A DNA stretch of 34,289 bases from the NCBI GenBank assembly GCA_013215505.1, contig JABSQZ010000037.1, positions 1 through 34,289 on the forward strand, in the 5' to 3' direction. This DNA comes from Oceanospirillaceae bacterium (lineage in GTDB: Bacteria; Pseudomonadota; Gammaproteobacteria; Pseudomonadales; Balneatricaceae). Position 1 is the stretch's first letter; each line of letters begins with the position of its first letter. Under the pieces are notes generated by a model. It ran no database searches. It was given only the letters and a program-made list of their open reading frames with translations, and was not told the DNA's origin. The position numbers and the translations under genes were made by a program. Shown here piece after piece: positions 1 to 8,185 of this stretch.

Positions 1-362
<362 letters not shown>

Positions 363-605
363 TTAGTCTTGAAGTTTCTGCCACTGGGCAGGGGTATAAG
401 TCTTAATCGTCAACGCGTGAATACTGCCATCGGCAATTTGCTGGTTAACACACTGATAAACTAACTGTTGACGCTTCACTGGCATCAGACCACTAAACAC
501 ATCACTGACCACGGTAACTTCGAAATTACAACCTTCACCTGCAGTAATCACTGAGGCTTCGGGAATTTGAGATTCAATAATATGCTGCACTTCTTCAGCT
601 TGCAT
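363..605 (-). CDS. ibaG: BolA family protein IbaG
   Basis: This is an 80-residue BolA-fold protein of the short IbaG (YrbA) type. BolA proteins partner with monothiol glutaredoxins and bind or traffic iron-sulfur clusters; IbaG is linked to acid stress in E. coli. The sequence has the family pattern: an N-terminal helix (QAEEVQHIIESQIPEA), then a strand with the conserved Cys in EGCNFEVTVVSD, then the PVKRQQLVYQCV helix and a terminal IHALTIKTYTPAQW strand. The start ATG at 605 has GGAG six bases upstream. A candidate promoter lies directly before it, so the gene need not rely on the distant mla operon. It precedes murA, the usual neighbour. Confidence 0.92.
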   Translation of the reverse strand: MQAEEVQHIIESQIPEASVITAGEGCNFEVTVVSDVFSGLMPVKRQQLVYQCVNQQIADGSIHALTIKTYTPAQWQKLQD

Positions 606-1028
606 TTAACACTCCAAATATTTTATAGATGATCGCTGTACTTTTGACACAGAATGACTTGTTGTAACTTAGCCGTGCAGCGCCATAAATTGCAACCAAC
701 CTTCGATGAATCTTATATGAAGATTAGCGCTAGTGTAATGTCGCTGCCAATCAGTAAGCTGGCAGTAGAATTTGCCCGCTCCCGCTGAATTGGCCGCTAA
801 GAAACAATATTTTTTCTGAATATTCTCAATAGAGAGAGCACAGTTTTAAAAAGTACGCAGATGATAACGAAATTACCTAAAAAAGGCGATGCGGCAAGAT
901 GAATTTATCGATTTAAATACTGAAAAGGTGTCGATTGAAAAGATTTACCCTATCTATTGCAGAGTTAAGGTAAAGAGCCGATTCTGCGCTAGCTTGAACG
1001 CACACAAGAGACTCAAGCTGATAATGTT
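606..1028. other. 423-base gap between mlaB and ibaG, no gene seen
   Basis: In related genomes mlaB and ibaG are usually close together, but here they are separated by 423 AT-rich bases without a plausible reading frame on either strand. The gap holds the ibaG promoter at its left end. It also holds a small hairpin (CTGCCA 744-749 with TGGCAG 760-765) and a 7-base inverted repeat (AGCTTGA 991-997 with TCAAGCT 1013-1019) just past the mlaB stop. The second repeat has no T-run in the mlaB direction, so it is not a standard terminator. Confidence 0.5.
622..650 (-). promoter_or_regulatory. candidate sigma-70 promoter of ibaG-murA
   Basis: Reading the minus strand, GTGTCA (650-645) and TATAAA (627-622) are separated by 17 bases. 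They match the -35 and -10 consensus at 4 of 6 and 5 of 6 positions. Transcription would begin near 615, leaving a very short leader that still contains the GGAG ribosome site of ibaG. This is pattern matching only. Confidence 0.45.
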
Positions 1029-1316
1029 CTAGGTGAACAGTGCGGCTACACCGACCGATTCAGCGATTAAAATCATCTCTTGAGGTACATTTTTATAAGT
1101 GACAACACAACCATCAGCCATCATCCGCTGAATACTTAAACAGAGCGCCAGGGAGGCGGTATCCACCTTGGCCGCCGCTGAGAAATCTACCACGATATCA
1201 CTGTTAAATGCCTGTGCTAATTCTTTAACGGCGCAGTGCACACTTTGTACAGTAGCAAAAGTGAGATCTCCACTGATCAATAAAGCCTGCTGATTAAAAC
1301 TAACTTGGCTAGTCAT
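1029..1316 (-). CDS. mlaB: MlaB, STAS-domain subunit of the phospholipid ABC transporter
   Basis: MlaB is the small cytoplasmic STAS-domain protein that binds the MlaF ATPase and is needed for assembly and activity of the MlaFEDB inner-membrane complex. The product is 95 residues and is essentially one STAS domain. The conserved loop KVDTASLALCLS carries Thr53, equivalent to the Thr52 known to matter in E. coli. The start ATG at 1316 has AAGG five bases upstream. It is the last gene of the mla operon and lies 88 bases after mlaC, a gap filled by two competing hairpins. Confidence 0.9.
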   Translation of the reverse strand: MTSQVSFNQQALLISGDLTFATVQSVHCAVKELAQAFNSDIVVDFSAAAKVDTASLALCLSIQRMMADGCVVTYKNVPQEMILIAESVGVAALFT

Positions 1317-1353
1317 TATTACCTTATTATTTTTTCTAATTGGAGCCTACTAA

Positions 1354-1386
1354 TGCAGGCTGGGACAGGCCTGCAGTATCTGCAGG
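1354..1386 (-). other. two overlapping, mutually exclusive hairpins between mlaC and mlaB
   Basis: Three related arms lie in the untranslated spacer. TGCAGGC (1354-1360) pairs perfectly with GCCTGCA (1369-1375) across an 8-base loop. CCTGCAG (1370-1376) pairs perfectly with CTGCAGG (1380-1386) across a 3-base loop. The middle arm is shared, so only one hairpin can form at a time. In the transcript the 1370-1386 hairpin comes first. There is no T-run directly after either. The arrangement resembles an attenuator or a processing site that tunes mlaB relative to mlaC; that role is inference. Confidence 0.5.
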
Positions 1387-1404
1387 TCCGCTGACATCCT
1401 GCGG

Positions 1405-2019
1405 CTATTTCTTGGTCATTTTTTCTGACCATTCAGCTATTGCAGCAGAGACATTGCCCTTGGAGTTTTGCGCCATATTGGAAAATTGGTTTTTAAAAGT
1501 GACTCGCAAGTTGAAGCCATCCAGAACAATGTTCACTAGTTTCCACTGCCCATCAGTTTTTACCATGTAATTAACAATACTGTAGGCTTTATCATCCGCC
1601 GACAGTACTTTCACGGTGACTTTTTGCTTGTCCGGCTTAGGACTAACACCCCGAGGTTGCACCAATTCGTAGGCCTTAATGTTAAAGCTTACCAATGTTT
1701 TAGCGTATGTTTTAATCAGCGTTCTTCTGAATACTTTCTCAAAGTCGAGTTTATCTTGGGCTGACGCCCGACGGTAATACTTCCCCATGACAATTTTTGC
1801 AATGTACGGGTAATCGACAGTGTCTTGGGTCACCTCAGCTAATTCACCATACAAGGGCTCCAGATCAGCATCTACTTCACCTCTGTACGGAGAGACTTTA
1901 TCGAGCATTTCCTCGATCGATTGCTCTACTTCACCGGCGGCCTCTTGCCAATTAGCCATCACCGGAGCATTTACTGTTATTAGCAGCACTAAGCTGCAGA
2001 ATAGGGATTTAATTTTCAT
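1405..2019 (-). CDS. mlaC: MlaC, periplasmic phospholipid-binding shuttle
   Basis: MlaC carries phospholipid through the periplasm between the outer-membrane MlaA complex and the inner-membrane MlaFEDB complex. The 204-residue product starts MKIKSLFCSLVLLITVNAPV and has a Sec signal peptide with a likely cut after VMA. The mature part has the family's features: a helical N-terminus, VDYPYIAKIVMGKYYRRAS, an FEKVFRRTLIKTYAKTL segment and a C-terminal WKLVNIVLDGFNLRVTFKNQF. The ATG at 2019 was chosen because it puts the signal peptide at the very N-terminus. A TTG at 2031 overlapping the mlaD stop would add only MRRV. Confidence 0.93.
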   Translation of the reverse strand: MKIKSLFCSLVLLITVNAPVMANWQEAAGEVEQSIEEMLDKVSPYRGEVDADLEPLYGELAEVTQDTVDYPYIAKIVMGKYYRRASAQDKLDFEKVFRRTLIKTYAKTLVSFNIKAYELVQPRGVSPKPDKQKVTVKVLSADDKAYSIVNYMVKTDGQWKLVNIVLDGFNLRVTFKNQFSNMAQNSKGNVSAAIAEWSEKMTKK

Positions 2020-2027
2020 CACTCGTC

Positions 2028-2483
2028 TCAATCACTTACTTTATTAAATAAAAACTTACCGATCAGCTCTTCAAGCACCAGCGCCGACTGACTATCTTCG
2101 ATAACACCGCCATCAGTCAGCACTTCCTCTTCGGCACCCACGGACAAGCCGATATACTTGCCACCGAGCAACCCGGAGGTCAATATCTGCACTGAACTAT
2201 CGATACTTAGGTAGTTAACCTCGGAAAATATATGCATCTCAACCACCGCAGTTAACATCTGCGGATCAAGTTTAATATTAGTCACTGTGCCTATTTGCAC
2301 CCCCGCCAGAGTGACCTCGGCTTTTTTAGTTAATCCACCAATATTATCAAAATGGGCATATATCTTGTAGGTATCTTGCTTAGTACCCGACAAGCCACTG
2401 ACAGTCACGGCCAGAGCCAGGGCGGCCAACAAACCACAAACCACAAACAAACCCACTAATATTTCGATAGTGCGTGTGCGCAT
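2028..2483 (-). CDS. mlaD: MlaD, MCE-domain subunit of the phospholipid transporter
   Basis: MlaD forms the hexameric periplasmic ring of the MlaFEDB complex, anchored in the inner membrane. The product is 151 residues. A single membrane helix at about residues 8-30 (IEILVGLFVVCGLLAALALAV) is followed by the MCE domain, with FDNIGGLTKKAEVTLAGVQI and the hydrophobic SSVQILTSGLLGGKYIGLSV stretch typical of the pore. The ATG at 2483 is preceded by GGAGAG, which fixes it over the upstream TTG at 2498. It overlaps or abuts mlaC, consistent with coupled translation. Confidence 0.93.
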   Translation of the reverse strand: MRTRTIEILVGLFVVCGLLAALALAVTVSGLSGTKQDTYKIYAHFDNIGGLTKKAEVTLAGVQIGTVTNIKLDPQMLTAVVEMHIFSEVNYLSIDSSVQILTSGLLGGKYIGLSVGAEEEVLTDGGVIEDSQSALVLEELIGKFLFNKVSD

Positions 2484-2555
2484 CTTAAAACTCTCCAAAC
2501 ATCAAAACAAAATCCTCAGTCAAGCTAACCAGCCAGCTACAAACAAACTTAGTGT

Positions 2556-3338
2556 TCAAATATTACCAAACATCAATGCCGTTAATACAAAATCTAATGC
2601 CAGTATCATTAGCGATGAATAAACCACTGTTTGAGTCGTCGCTTGAGATATACCTTCAGAGGTAGGCACGGACTGCAAACCTTGATAAACAGCAATCCAA
2701 GTGATTACAAAACCAAATACCAGCGACTTAATCACACCGTTAAGCACATCGTCGTAAAAATCTACTGACGACTGCATCACCGACCAAAAAGAGCCGCTGT
2801 AGACTCCCAGCCAATCAATACTAACCACTGCACCGCCATAGATACCGACAATGGCAAAAATCATCGACAGCAACGGCATCGAAATAAAACCGGCCCAGAG
2901 CCTGGGAGCCACTATTCTGCGAAGAGGATCTACACCAATCATCTCCAGTGAAGCCAATTGCTCTGTGGCCTTCATCAAACCTATCTCAGCGGTGAGCGCA
3001 GAACCTGCGCGACCGGCAAACAACAATGCCGTGACTACTGGTGCCAACTCACGCACTAAACTCAGCGCTACCATCTGCCCAACGGCTTGCTCAGAGGCAA
3101 AGTCAACTAAAATAGTATAACCCTGAAGCCCCAGCACCATACCGATAAAAAGTCCGGATACGGCGATGATCAACAGTGATTTGACCCCGACGCTATACAA
3201 TTGTTTAACAATTAAAGGGATACTGGTACGAGGTTGTGGCCACACAAACAACGCATGCATTAAAACAAGAGTAGCCCGACCAAAACCTGCCAGTTTTTCA
3301 ATAAAATGTCGACCTGTAACTGCCAGAATATCCAGCAT
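2556..3338 (-). CDS. mlaE: MlaE, permease of the phospholipid transporter
   Basis: MlaE is the integral membrane permease of the Mla ABC transporter. The product of 260 residues equals the E. coli length. It contains the family hallmarks LRELAP-like [36 protein letters not shown] and the C-terminal [12 protein letters not shown], with about five hydrophobic helices. The ATG at 3338 gives [12 protein letters not shown] and has GAGGG about 11 bases upstream. A TTG at 3356 would add six residues. It follows mlaF by 24 bases and precedes mlaD by 72. Confidence 0.94.
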   Translation of the reverse strand: MLDILAVTGRHFIEKLAGFGRATLVLMHALFVWPQPRTSIPLIVKQLYSVGVKSLLIIAVSGLFIGMVLGLQGYTILVDFASEQAVGQMVALSLVRELAPVVTALLFAGRAGSALTAEIGLMKATEQLASLEMIGVDPLRRIVAPRLWAGFISMPLLSMIFAIVGIYGGAVVSIDWLGVYSGSFWSVMQSSVDFYDDVLNGVIKSLVFGFVITWIAVYQGLQSVPTSEGISQATTQTVVYSSLMILALDFVLTALMFGNI

Positions 3339-3362
3339 AAAAAATAACGCCCTCAAATTTTA

Positions 3363-4163
3363 TTATCCAATTAACTGATCCATCAAATTGACACTGGGAA
3401 AATGGAAGGGAACCGGCCCGTCCGGATATCCATGGATAAATTGCTGTACTTTTTCAGAACTTGATTCACGTATCTGTGCTGCAGTCCCCTGAGCAATCAC
3501 CTCTCCGTCTGCCAATATACAAATATAGTCGGCGATGCTCAGAGTCTCTTGAATATCATGGGAAATAATAACACTGGTATGGCCCAATGACTGATTAAGT
3601 TTCTTAATTAAAGTGACTAACACCCCCATACCAATAGGGTCTTGGCCGGCAAATGGCTCGTCATACATGACAATTTCCGGGTCCAGGGCAATGGCGCGCG
3701 CCAGCGCTACTCTTCTGGCCATACCTCCAGACAATTCACTGGGCATTAAATCGATGGCCCCACGCAATCCAACCGCCTGTAATTTTAACAGCACTATGTC
3801 ACGGATCAACTCGGCATCTAAGTCGGTATTGACCTGGAGCGGAAACGCTACGTTTTCAAAGACCGACATATCAGAAAACAATGCGCCACTTTGAAACAAC
3901 ATGCCCATTTTTTTACGCAGGGCAAATAATTCAGCCCTCGCCAGAGAATGCACATCCGATCCCCGCACTGTCACCCTGCCGGAATCGGGAGTCAACTGCC
4001 CACCTATCAGTTTCAAAAGCGTAGTTTTACCTGTGCCTGAGGGCCCCATAATCGCGGTAATCTTACCTTTAGGAATGCTGATGTTAATATCTTTAAATAT
4101 ACAACGATCAGCGCGCATAAACTTTAAATTGCTGATCTGTATTACATTCTCACTGACACTCAA
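3363..4163 (-). CDS. mlaF: MlaF, ATPase of the phospholipid transporter
   Basis: MlaF is the nucleotide-binding subunit driving phospholipid movement through MlaE/MlaD. The 266-residue protein has Walker A GPSGTGKTT (about residues 40-48), the Q-loop region MGMLFQSGALF, the signature LSGGMARRVALARAIA, Walker B IVMYDEPFAGQDP and the switch His in IISHD. The C-terminal tail contains HGYPDGPVPFHFPS, typical of MlaF. No ATG lies close enough to the conserved N-terminus. The TTG at 4163 with GGAG eight bases upstream is the best start. It is the first gene of the mla operon and is divergent from yrbG. Confidence 0.94.
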   Translation of the reverse strand: MSVSENVIQISNLKFMRADRCIFKDINISIPKGKITAIMGPSGTGKTTLLKLIGGQLTPDSGRVTVRGSDVHSLARAELFALRKKMGMLFQSGALFSDMSVFENVAFPLQVNTDLDAELIRDIVLLKLQAVGLRGAIDLMPSELSGGMARRVALARAIALDPEIVMYDEPFAGQDPIGMGVLVTLIKKLNQSLGHTSVIISHDIQETLSIADYICILADGEVIAQGTAAQIRESSSEKVQQFIHGYPDGPVPFHFPSVNLMDQLIG

Positions 4164-4586
4164 CCTAACTTCTCCAATGCAAACCCTGCGGATAAAATAA
4201 CACTATTAAAACGGCTGTGCTGTATGTCTATGTATGTATGTATTTGTCGCCAGTGGGCCAGGCGATGTTTGCACAGCAGATAACTTGACCAGAAACAGGC
4301 CGCACCAAACATGCAGCATAACCTAACTGTTATGCTTAAATCACAGTGACAATTATAAATATAGTTAGAGCTTTACAAATAACCAAATAAGAACAATAAA
4401 TTCAGGGTTGGAATGCATCAACCGCCACTGCTGTTAAAATTTCAGGCGGCAAATTATAGCATTTGGATTACCATTAAAACAGCTGCTTAGCATATATATC
4501 TAGTACTAATGACTGTTTTAACTTGCACCTCTGGGCAGTTCTGGTCTAATAGCAATTTTCCAGTCTTGAGTGCTAAAATCCACACT
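4164..4586. other. divergent intergenic region between mlaF and yrbG
   Basis: These 423 AT-rich bases must contain the promoters of the mla operon (leftward) and the yrbG-kds-lpt operon (rightward). Visible elements are three TATG repeats (4229-4240), a perfect 8-base inverted repeat AGCATAAC/GTTATGCT (4315-4322, 4329-4336) with a 6-base loop, a smaller GGTTG/CAACC repeat (4406-4410, 4418-4422), and two extended -10-like boxes on the plus strand, TGTTAAAAT (4432-4440) and TGCTAAAAT (4571-4579). I see no convincing leftward -35/-10 pair. An in-frame ATG at 4509 would extend yrbG by 26 non-conserved residues and is not favoured. Confidence 0.5.
4571..4579 (+). promoter_or_regulatory. candidate extended -10 element of yrbG operon
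   Basis: TGCTAAAAT fits the extended -10 form TGnTAtaaT at 5 of 6 core positions. It ends seven bases before the yrbG ATG, so transcription would start at or next to the start codon. No good -35 is present. A second pair, TTGCAC (4523-4528) and TAATAG (4547-4552) with an 18-base spacer, is an alternative that would give a short normal leader. Confidence 0.3.
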
Positions 4587-5534
4587 ATGTTATATCCTAT
4601 TATCAGCCTTGTTATCGGTCTAATTGTTCTTGTATGGAGCGCCGATAAATTTGTTCTCGGCGCCGCCTCTACCGCCAAAAATTTTGGTATGTCACCACTA
4701 CTGATAGGGTTAACTATTGTCTCTTTTGGCACTTCTGCACCTGAAATTCTCGTTTCCATCATGGCTACCATAAGCGACACCGGGAGCTTAGCTATAGGTA
4801 ACGCCATAGGATCGAACATTGCCAACATCGCCTTAGTGTTAGGGGCAACAGCACTTATCGCCCCACTGCCGGTCAAAAACACCGTGCGCGGTAAAGAGAT
4901 GCCACTGATGCTGGCGGTAACTGTGCTCGCTGGGGTACTGTTATTTAATCTACAACTGAACACACTGGACAGCGTGCTGTTATTTATTGCCCTGGTCATC
5001 TCTCTGATTATGTTTGCCCGCTTCCAAAAAGGCCTGCACGACCCAACAGTCGATGAAGAAGAGATTATCGACATGAGTACTTTTAAAAGCATCTTATGGT
5101 TGATACTGGGACTGGCACTGTTAGTCGCCAGCTCTAAGGCATTAGTATGGGGAGCGACAGAAATAGCTGTGTCACTGGGAGTCTCTGATTTAATAATCGG
5201 CCTTACGATCGTCGCTATAGGTACCAGCTTGCCAGAATTAGCGGCCTCTATCGGCAGCGCCCTAAAAGGACATCACGACATAGCGATTGGCAATATCATT
5301 GGCTCCAACATTTTCAATTTAGGTGCGGTAATGGCTATCCCTGGATTGTTATCTCCGATTGCCTTAGACGCGCAAGTATTCAATCGGGACTTTTTGCTAA
5401 TGCTGGCACTGAGCGTGCTGTTGCTGGTTTTTTGCTACATGCGCAAACCCGCCGCGATTAAACGCCCGGAAGGTGCTGCGTTATTAGCCATCTATGGCGG
5501 ATATATGCTAATTTTGTACGTCACATCCGTATAA
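4587..5534 (+). CDS. yrbG: CaCA-family sodium/calcium antiporter, YrbG-like
   Basis: This inner-membrane cation exchanger has 315 residues and about ten hydrophobic segments. Two inverted alpha repeats define the CaCA family: FGTSAPEILVSI with GNAIGSNIANIALVLG (about residues 47-85), and GTSLPELAASI with GNIIGSNIFNLGAVM (about residues 212-250). The acidic Glu in each GTSxPE motif is the expected ion-coordinating residue. The actual ion is not known; YrbG of E. coli has no settled physiological role. The start ATG at 4587 gives MLYPIISLVIGLIVLVW, matching family N-termini. It leads the kds-lpt cluster, the same position as in E. coli. Confidence 0.88.
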   Translation: MLYPIISLVIGLIVLVWSADKFVLGAASTAKNFGMSPLLIGLTIVSFGTSAPEILVSIMATISDTGSLAIGNAIGSNIANIALVLGATALIAPLPVKNTVRGKEMPLMLAVTVLAGVLLFNLQLNTLDSVLLFIALVISLIMFARFQKGLHDPTVDEEEIIDMSTFKSILWLILGLALLVASSKALVWGATEIAVSLGVSDLIIGLTIVAIGTSLPELAASIGSALKGHHDIAIGNIIGSNIFNLGAVMAIPGLLSPIALDAQVFNRDFLLMLALSVLLLVFCYMRKPAAIKRPEGAALLAIYGGYMLILYVTSV

Positions 5535-5551
5535 CTCAGGTGCATCACATA

Positions 5552-6526
5552 ATGCCACAGCAAAATTCTTATCTGCACTCTGCCCGAAAAACTATTCAGC
5601 TAGAAGCCCAAGCGGTCAAAGATTTACTGGACCTACTGGACCATAATTTCAGTGCCAGCTGTGATGCTATCCTCTCCTGCAAGGGTCGGGTTATTGTCAC
5701 CGGCATGGGCAAGTCGGGGCACATAGGCAACAAAATAGCCGCCACTTTGGCCAGCACTGGCACACCGGCTTTTTTTGTTCACCCGGGAGAGGCCAGTCAT
5801 GGAGACATGGGCATGATCACCACTGCCGACGTAGTGCTGGCATTGTCCAATTCCGGAGAGGGGGCGGAGATTAAAGCAATATTACCCTTGATCAAGCGCA
5901 TGGACATTCCCCTGATCAGCATTACCTCTTACCCCAACTCGACGATAGCGAAAATGGCAGACTTTAATTTAAACACTGGAGTGCAAACTGAAGCTTGTCC
6001 CCTTAATCTGGCGCCGACCTCCAGTACTACTGCACAGCTGGCCATTGGCGACGCATTAGCCCTGGCGCTTTTAGACGCCAAGGGGTTTAACGCACAGGAC
6101 TTTGCCTTCTCCCACCCCGGCGGTCAACTGGGAAGAAAACTGCTGTTAAAGGTTGAAGATGTTATGCACAAAGGGGAATTTATTCCCAAAGTAGAATCTA
6201 ACACTTTATTGACCACAGCCCTGCTCGAAGTAACAAAAAAACGTCTGGGCATGACTACAGTTACAGATGACCAGGGCGCACTTATCGGTATATTCACCGA
6301 TGGAGATTTGCGCCGCGCACTGGATAGCGACATCGATCTTAAAACCACCACCATCGATCGCGTGATGACCAAAAGTACCACTGTGATTGAAGCCAATGCG
6401 CTGGCCGCACAAGCCCTGTTGCTAATGCAAAATAACGGCATAGGCCAACTGGTAATAGTAGACCAACAGCGCAGACCGATCGGGGCGCTGAATATGCAAG
6501 ACTTACTGAATGCGGGAGTACTCTAA
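5552..6526 (+). CDS. kdsD: D-arabinose 5-phosphate isomerase
   Basis: KdsD interconverts ribulose 5-phosphate and arabinose 5-phosphate, the first step towards Kdo of lipopolysaccharide. The 324-residue protein has an N-terminal SIS sugar-isomerase domain with VTGMGKSGHIGNKIAATLAS, HPGEASHGDMGMI and SNSGEGAEI, then FSHPGGQLGRKLLL. Two CBS repeats follow (about residues 200-320), including GIFTDGDLRRAL. The ATG at 5552 was chosen; a GTG at 5540 would add four residues. It begins 17 bases after yrbG, and its TAA stop abuts the kdsC start, so the genes form one operon. Confidence 0.95.
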   Translation: MPQQNSYLHSARKTIQLEAQAVKDLLDLLDHNFSASCDAILSCKGRVIVTGMGKSGHIGNKIAATLASTGTPAFFVHPGEASHGDMGMITTADVVLALSNSGEGAEIKAILPLIKRMDIPLISITSYPNSTIAKMADFNLNTGVQTEACPLNLAPTSSTTAQLAIGDALALALLDAKGFNAQDFAFSHPGGQLGRKLLLKVEDVMHKGEFIPKVESNTLLTTALLEVTKKRLGMTTVTDDQGALIGIFTDGDLRRALDSDIDLKTTTIDRVMTKSTTVIEANALAAQALLLMQNNGIGQLVIVDQQRRPIGALNMQDLLNAGVL

Positions 6527-7063
6527 TTGAAACGTATCTCAAACCCGGCACTGCTGGATAAGGCGCGACAGATTAAATTGGCGGTATTTGATGTGGATGG
6601 CATCATGACCGACGGCAGCTTATATTTACTGGCTGATGGCAGCGAAATTAAAACCTTCAACACTTTAGACGGGCTCGGACTTAAACTGCTGCAAAATAAT
6701 GGCATCCAAACGGCCATTATCACCGGCCGCTCTTCAGAGCAAGTTAAGCAGCGCGCCGCCTCTCTGGGGGTTAACTATTTACTGCAAAATCGCGATGACA
6801 AACTCCAGGCACTAAAGGAAATATGCAGGGATAGCGGACACTCACTGCAACACTGCGCCTATATAGGCGATGATCTCCCGGACCTGGCGGCAATCAGAGC
6901 CGTGGCCTTTGGCGCCACAGTTCCCAATGCACACCCGCTGCTGTTAGAGCAGGCAGACTGGTGTACCGGCAGATCGGGCGGAAAAGGTGCTGCGAGAGAG
7001 TTTTGCGAGGCAATCCTGGATGCACAAAACTTGCTGGACAACATTTATAACGAGTATCTCTAA
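6527..7063 (+). CDS. kdsC: 3-deoxy-manno-octulosonate-8-phosphatase
   Basis: KdsC dephosphorylates Kdo 8-phosphate to Kdo. The 178-residue HAD-superfamily enzyme shows motif I FDVDGIMTDG, motif II in AIITGRSS and the motif IV region YIGDDLPDL, followed by the KdsC tail GGKGAAREFCEAIL. There is no usable ATG before motif I. The TTG at 6527, immediately after the kdsD stop and with GGAG eight bases upstream, is the only sensible start and gives MKRISNPALLDKARQIKL. Its TAA stop shares a base with the lptC ATG (TAATG), suggesting translational coupling. Confidence 0.95.
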   Translation: MKRISNPALLDKARQIKLAVFDVDGIMTDGSLYLLADGSEIKTFNTLDGLGLKLLQNNGIQTAIITGRSSEQVKQRAASLGVNYLLQNRDDKLQALKEICRDSGHSLQHCAYIGDDLPDLAAIRAVAFGATVPNAHPLLLEQADWCTGRSGGKGAAREFCEAILDAQNLLDNIYNEYL

Positions 7064-7638
7064 TGATATTTGCCCGCCGCCAAGTCCGCCTGGTATTGGC
7101 GCTGTTGCTGGTAGTGGCCGCAGTAGTCTTCTGGTCAATCTCTGATAATGGCCAATCCCGATTAGCTAATTCAGATTTAACAGAGGCGGCTGATATCGAC
7201 TTTTTTATTGTCGATGCTGACTTCAATGCCTTCGATAGCTCTGGACAATTAAGTCAAACCGCTACTTCGCCAGAGGTGAAACACTTCAGGCAAACACAAC
7301 AGAGCACCTTGCTTACTCCGCTGATTACTACTTTTCAAGGCAGCCGGATATCCGCCACTATCAATAGCCAAACAGCAGTAGCTGACGACAACAGTGACAC
7401 TGTCACTTTCTCAACGAATGTGCGGGTCACTAGCTACAAAGAAACAGCGGCTAGTAGCTTTTTAAATACCCAACTTCTACATTACAACCGCAAGAACAAT
7501 AGTATATACAGCGAAGAACACGTTGAATTTACAGATACATTAGGTAATATCACCACTGCAACTGGTCTATTTGCCGATATCCAGCTGAATACTTTAGAAT
7601 TAATAACTAACGTCAAAGGGAAATTCCATGCCAAATAA
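7063..7638 (+). CDS. lptC: LPS export protein LptC
   Basis: LptC is the bitopic inner-membrane protein that receives lipopolysaccharide from LptB2FG and passes it to LptA. The product is 191 residues, with one N-terminal membrane helix (about residues 8-27, VRLVLALLLVVAAVVFWSI) and a periplasmic beta-jellyroll domain. That domain includes IDFFIVDADFNAFDSSG near the N-terminus and YNRKNNSIYSEEHVEFTD towards the end. Sequence conservation in this family is low, so the call also rests on position between kdsC and lptA. It overlaps lptA by 11 bases. Confidence 0.88.
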   Translation: MIFARRQVRLVLALLLVVAAVVFWSISDNGQSRLANSDLTEAADIDFFIVDADFNAFDSSGQLSQTATSPEVKHFRQTQQSTLLTPLITTFQGSRISATINSQTAVADDNSDTVTFSTNVRVTSYKETAASSFLNTQLLHYNRKNNSIYSEEHVEFTDTLGNITTATGLFADIQLNTLELITNVKGKFHAK

Positions 7639-8182
7639 ATTGCAGTCTAATCCATGTTTGACTCTTGCCGTCACTGCCCTCAACAGCAAATTCAAACTGG
7701 CTCTGCAGCTAACCTTCGCCCTCTGCGCAGTTTACATAGGCTCAGTGCAAGCACTTCCTGAAGACCGCCAGCAACCCATAGATGTCGTCGCCGACAATGC
7801 GATAATGAATGACAAAACCGGGATTACGGTATTAACTGGCAGCGTTAAAATAGTCCAGGGAACTATGTTGATGACAGCAGATCGCCTGGAAATATTTCGC
7901 GATTCGCAAGGGGATATCAATAAAATGATAAGTACCGGTAAACCCGCCTACTTCACTCAGCAGCAGCAACCCGAGCAGCCTTATTCCAAAGCCTGGGGTG
8001 AGCATATGCTGTACTCTGTCGCCAAGCAGACAGTCACTATCACCGGTAACGCCAGAGTTGAACAACTGCAAGACAAATTTACCGGCGAAACTGTTATTTA
8101 CCACATGGATAAAGCCATCGTTAATGCGATCGGTGGCAAGCAACGAGTGAAGATGATCATTCAGCCAAAGGGCAACAAATAA
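7628..8182 (+). CDS. lptA: LPS transport periplasmic protein LptA
   Basis: LptA builds the periplasmic filament that carries lipopolysaccharide to the outer membrane. The 184-residue precursor has a long signal peptide with a hydrophobic core near residues 25-38 and a probable cut after SVQA. The mature part begins LPEDRQQPIDVVADNAIMND and continues with GITVLTGSVKIVQGTMLMTADRLEI, the classic LptA/OstA repeat. IVNAIGGKQRVKMIIQPK is the typical tail. The start ATG at 7628 lies inside the 3' end of lptC; lptB follows after three bases. Confidence 0.93.
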   Translation: MPNKLQSNPCLTLAVTALNSKFKLALQLTFALCAVYIGSVQALPEDRQQPIDVVADNAIMNDKTGITVLTGSVKIVQGTMLMTADRLEIFRDSQGDINKMISTGKPAYFTQQQQPEQPYSKAWGEHMLYSVAKQTVTITGNARVEQLQDKFTGETVIYHMDKAIVNAIGGKQRVKMIIQPKGNK

Positions 8183-8185
8183 GCT

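Noticed and set aside
921-942. Short direct repeats suggesting a CRISPR or iteron array
   Set aside because: Only two 7-base copies of TGAAAAG; no spacer regularity, leader or cas genes.
4487-5092. 201-codon open frame antisense to yrbG
   Set aside because: It lies opposite a well-conserved CaCA antiporter and its translation is the low-complexity shadow expected of a membrane-protein gene.
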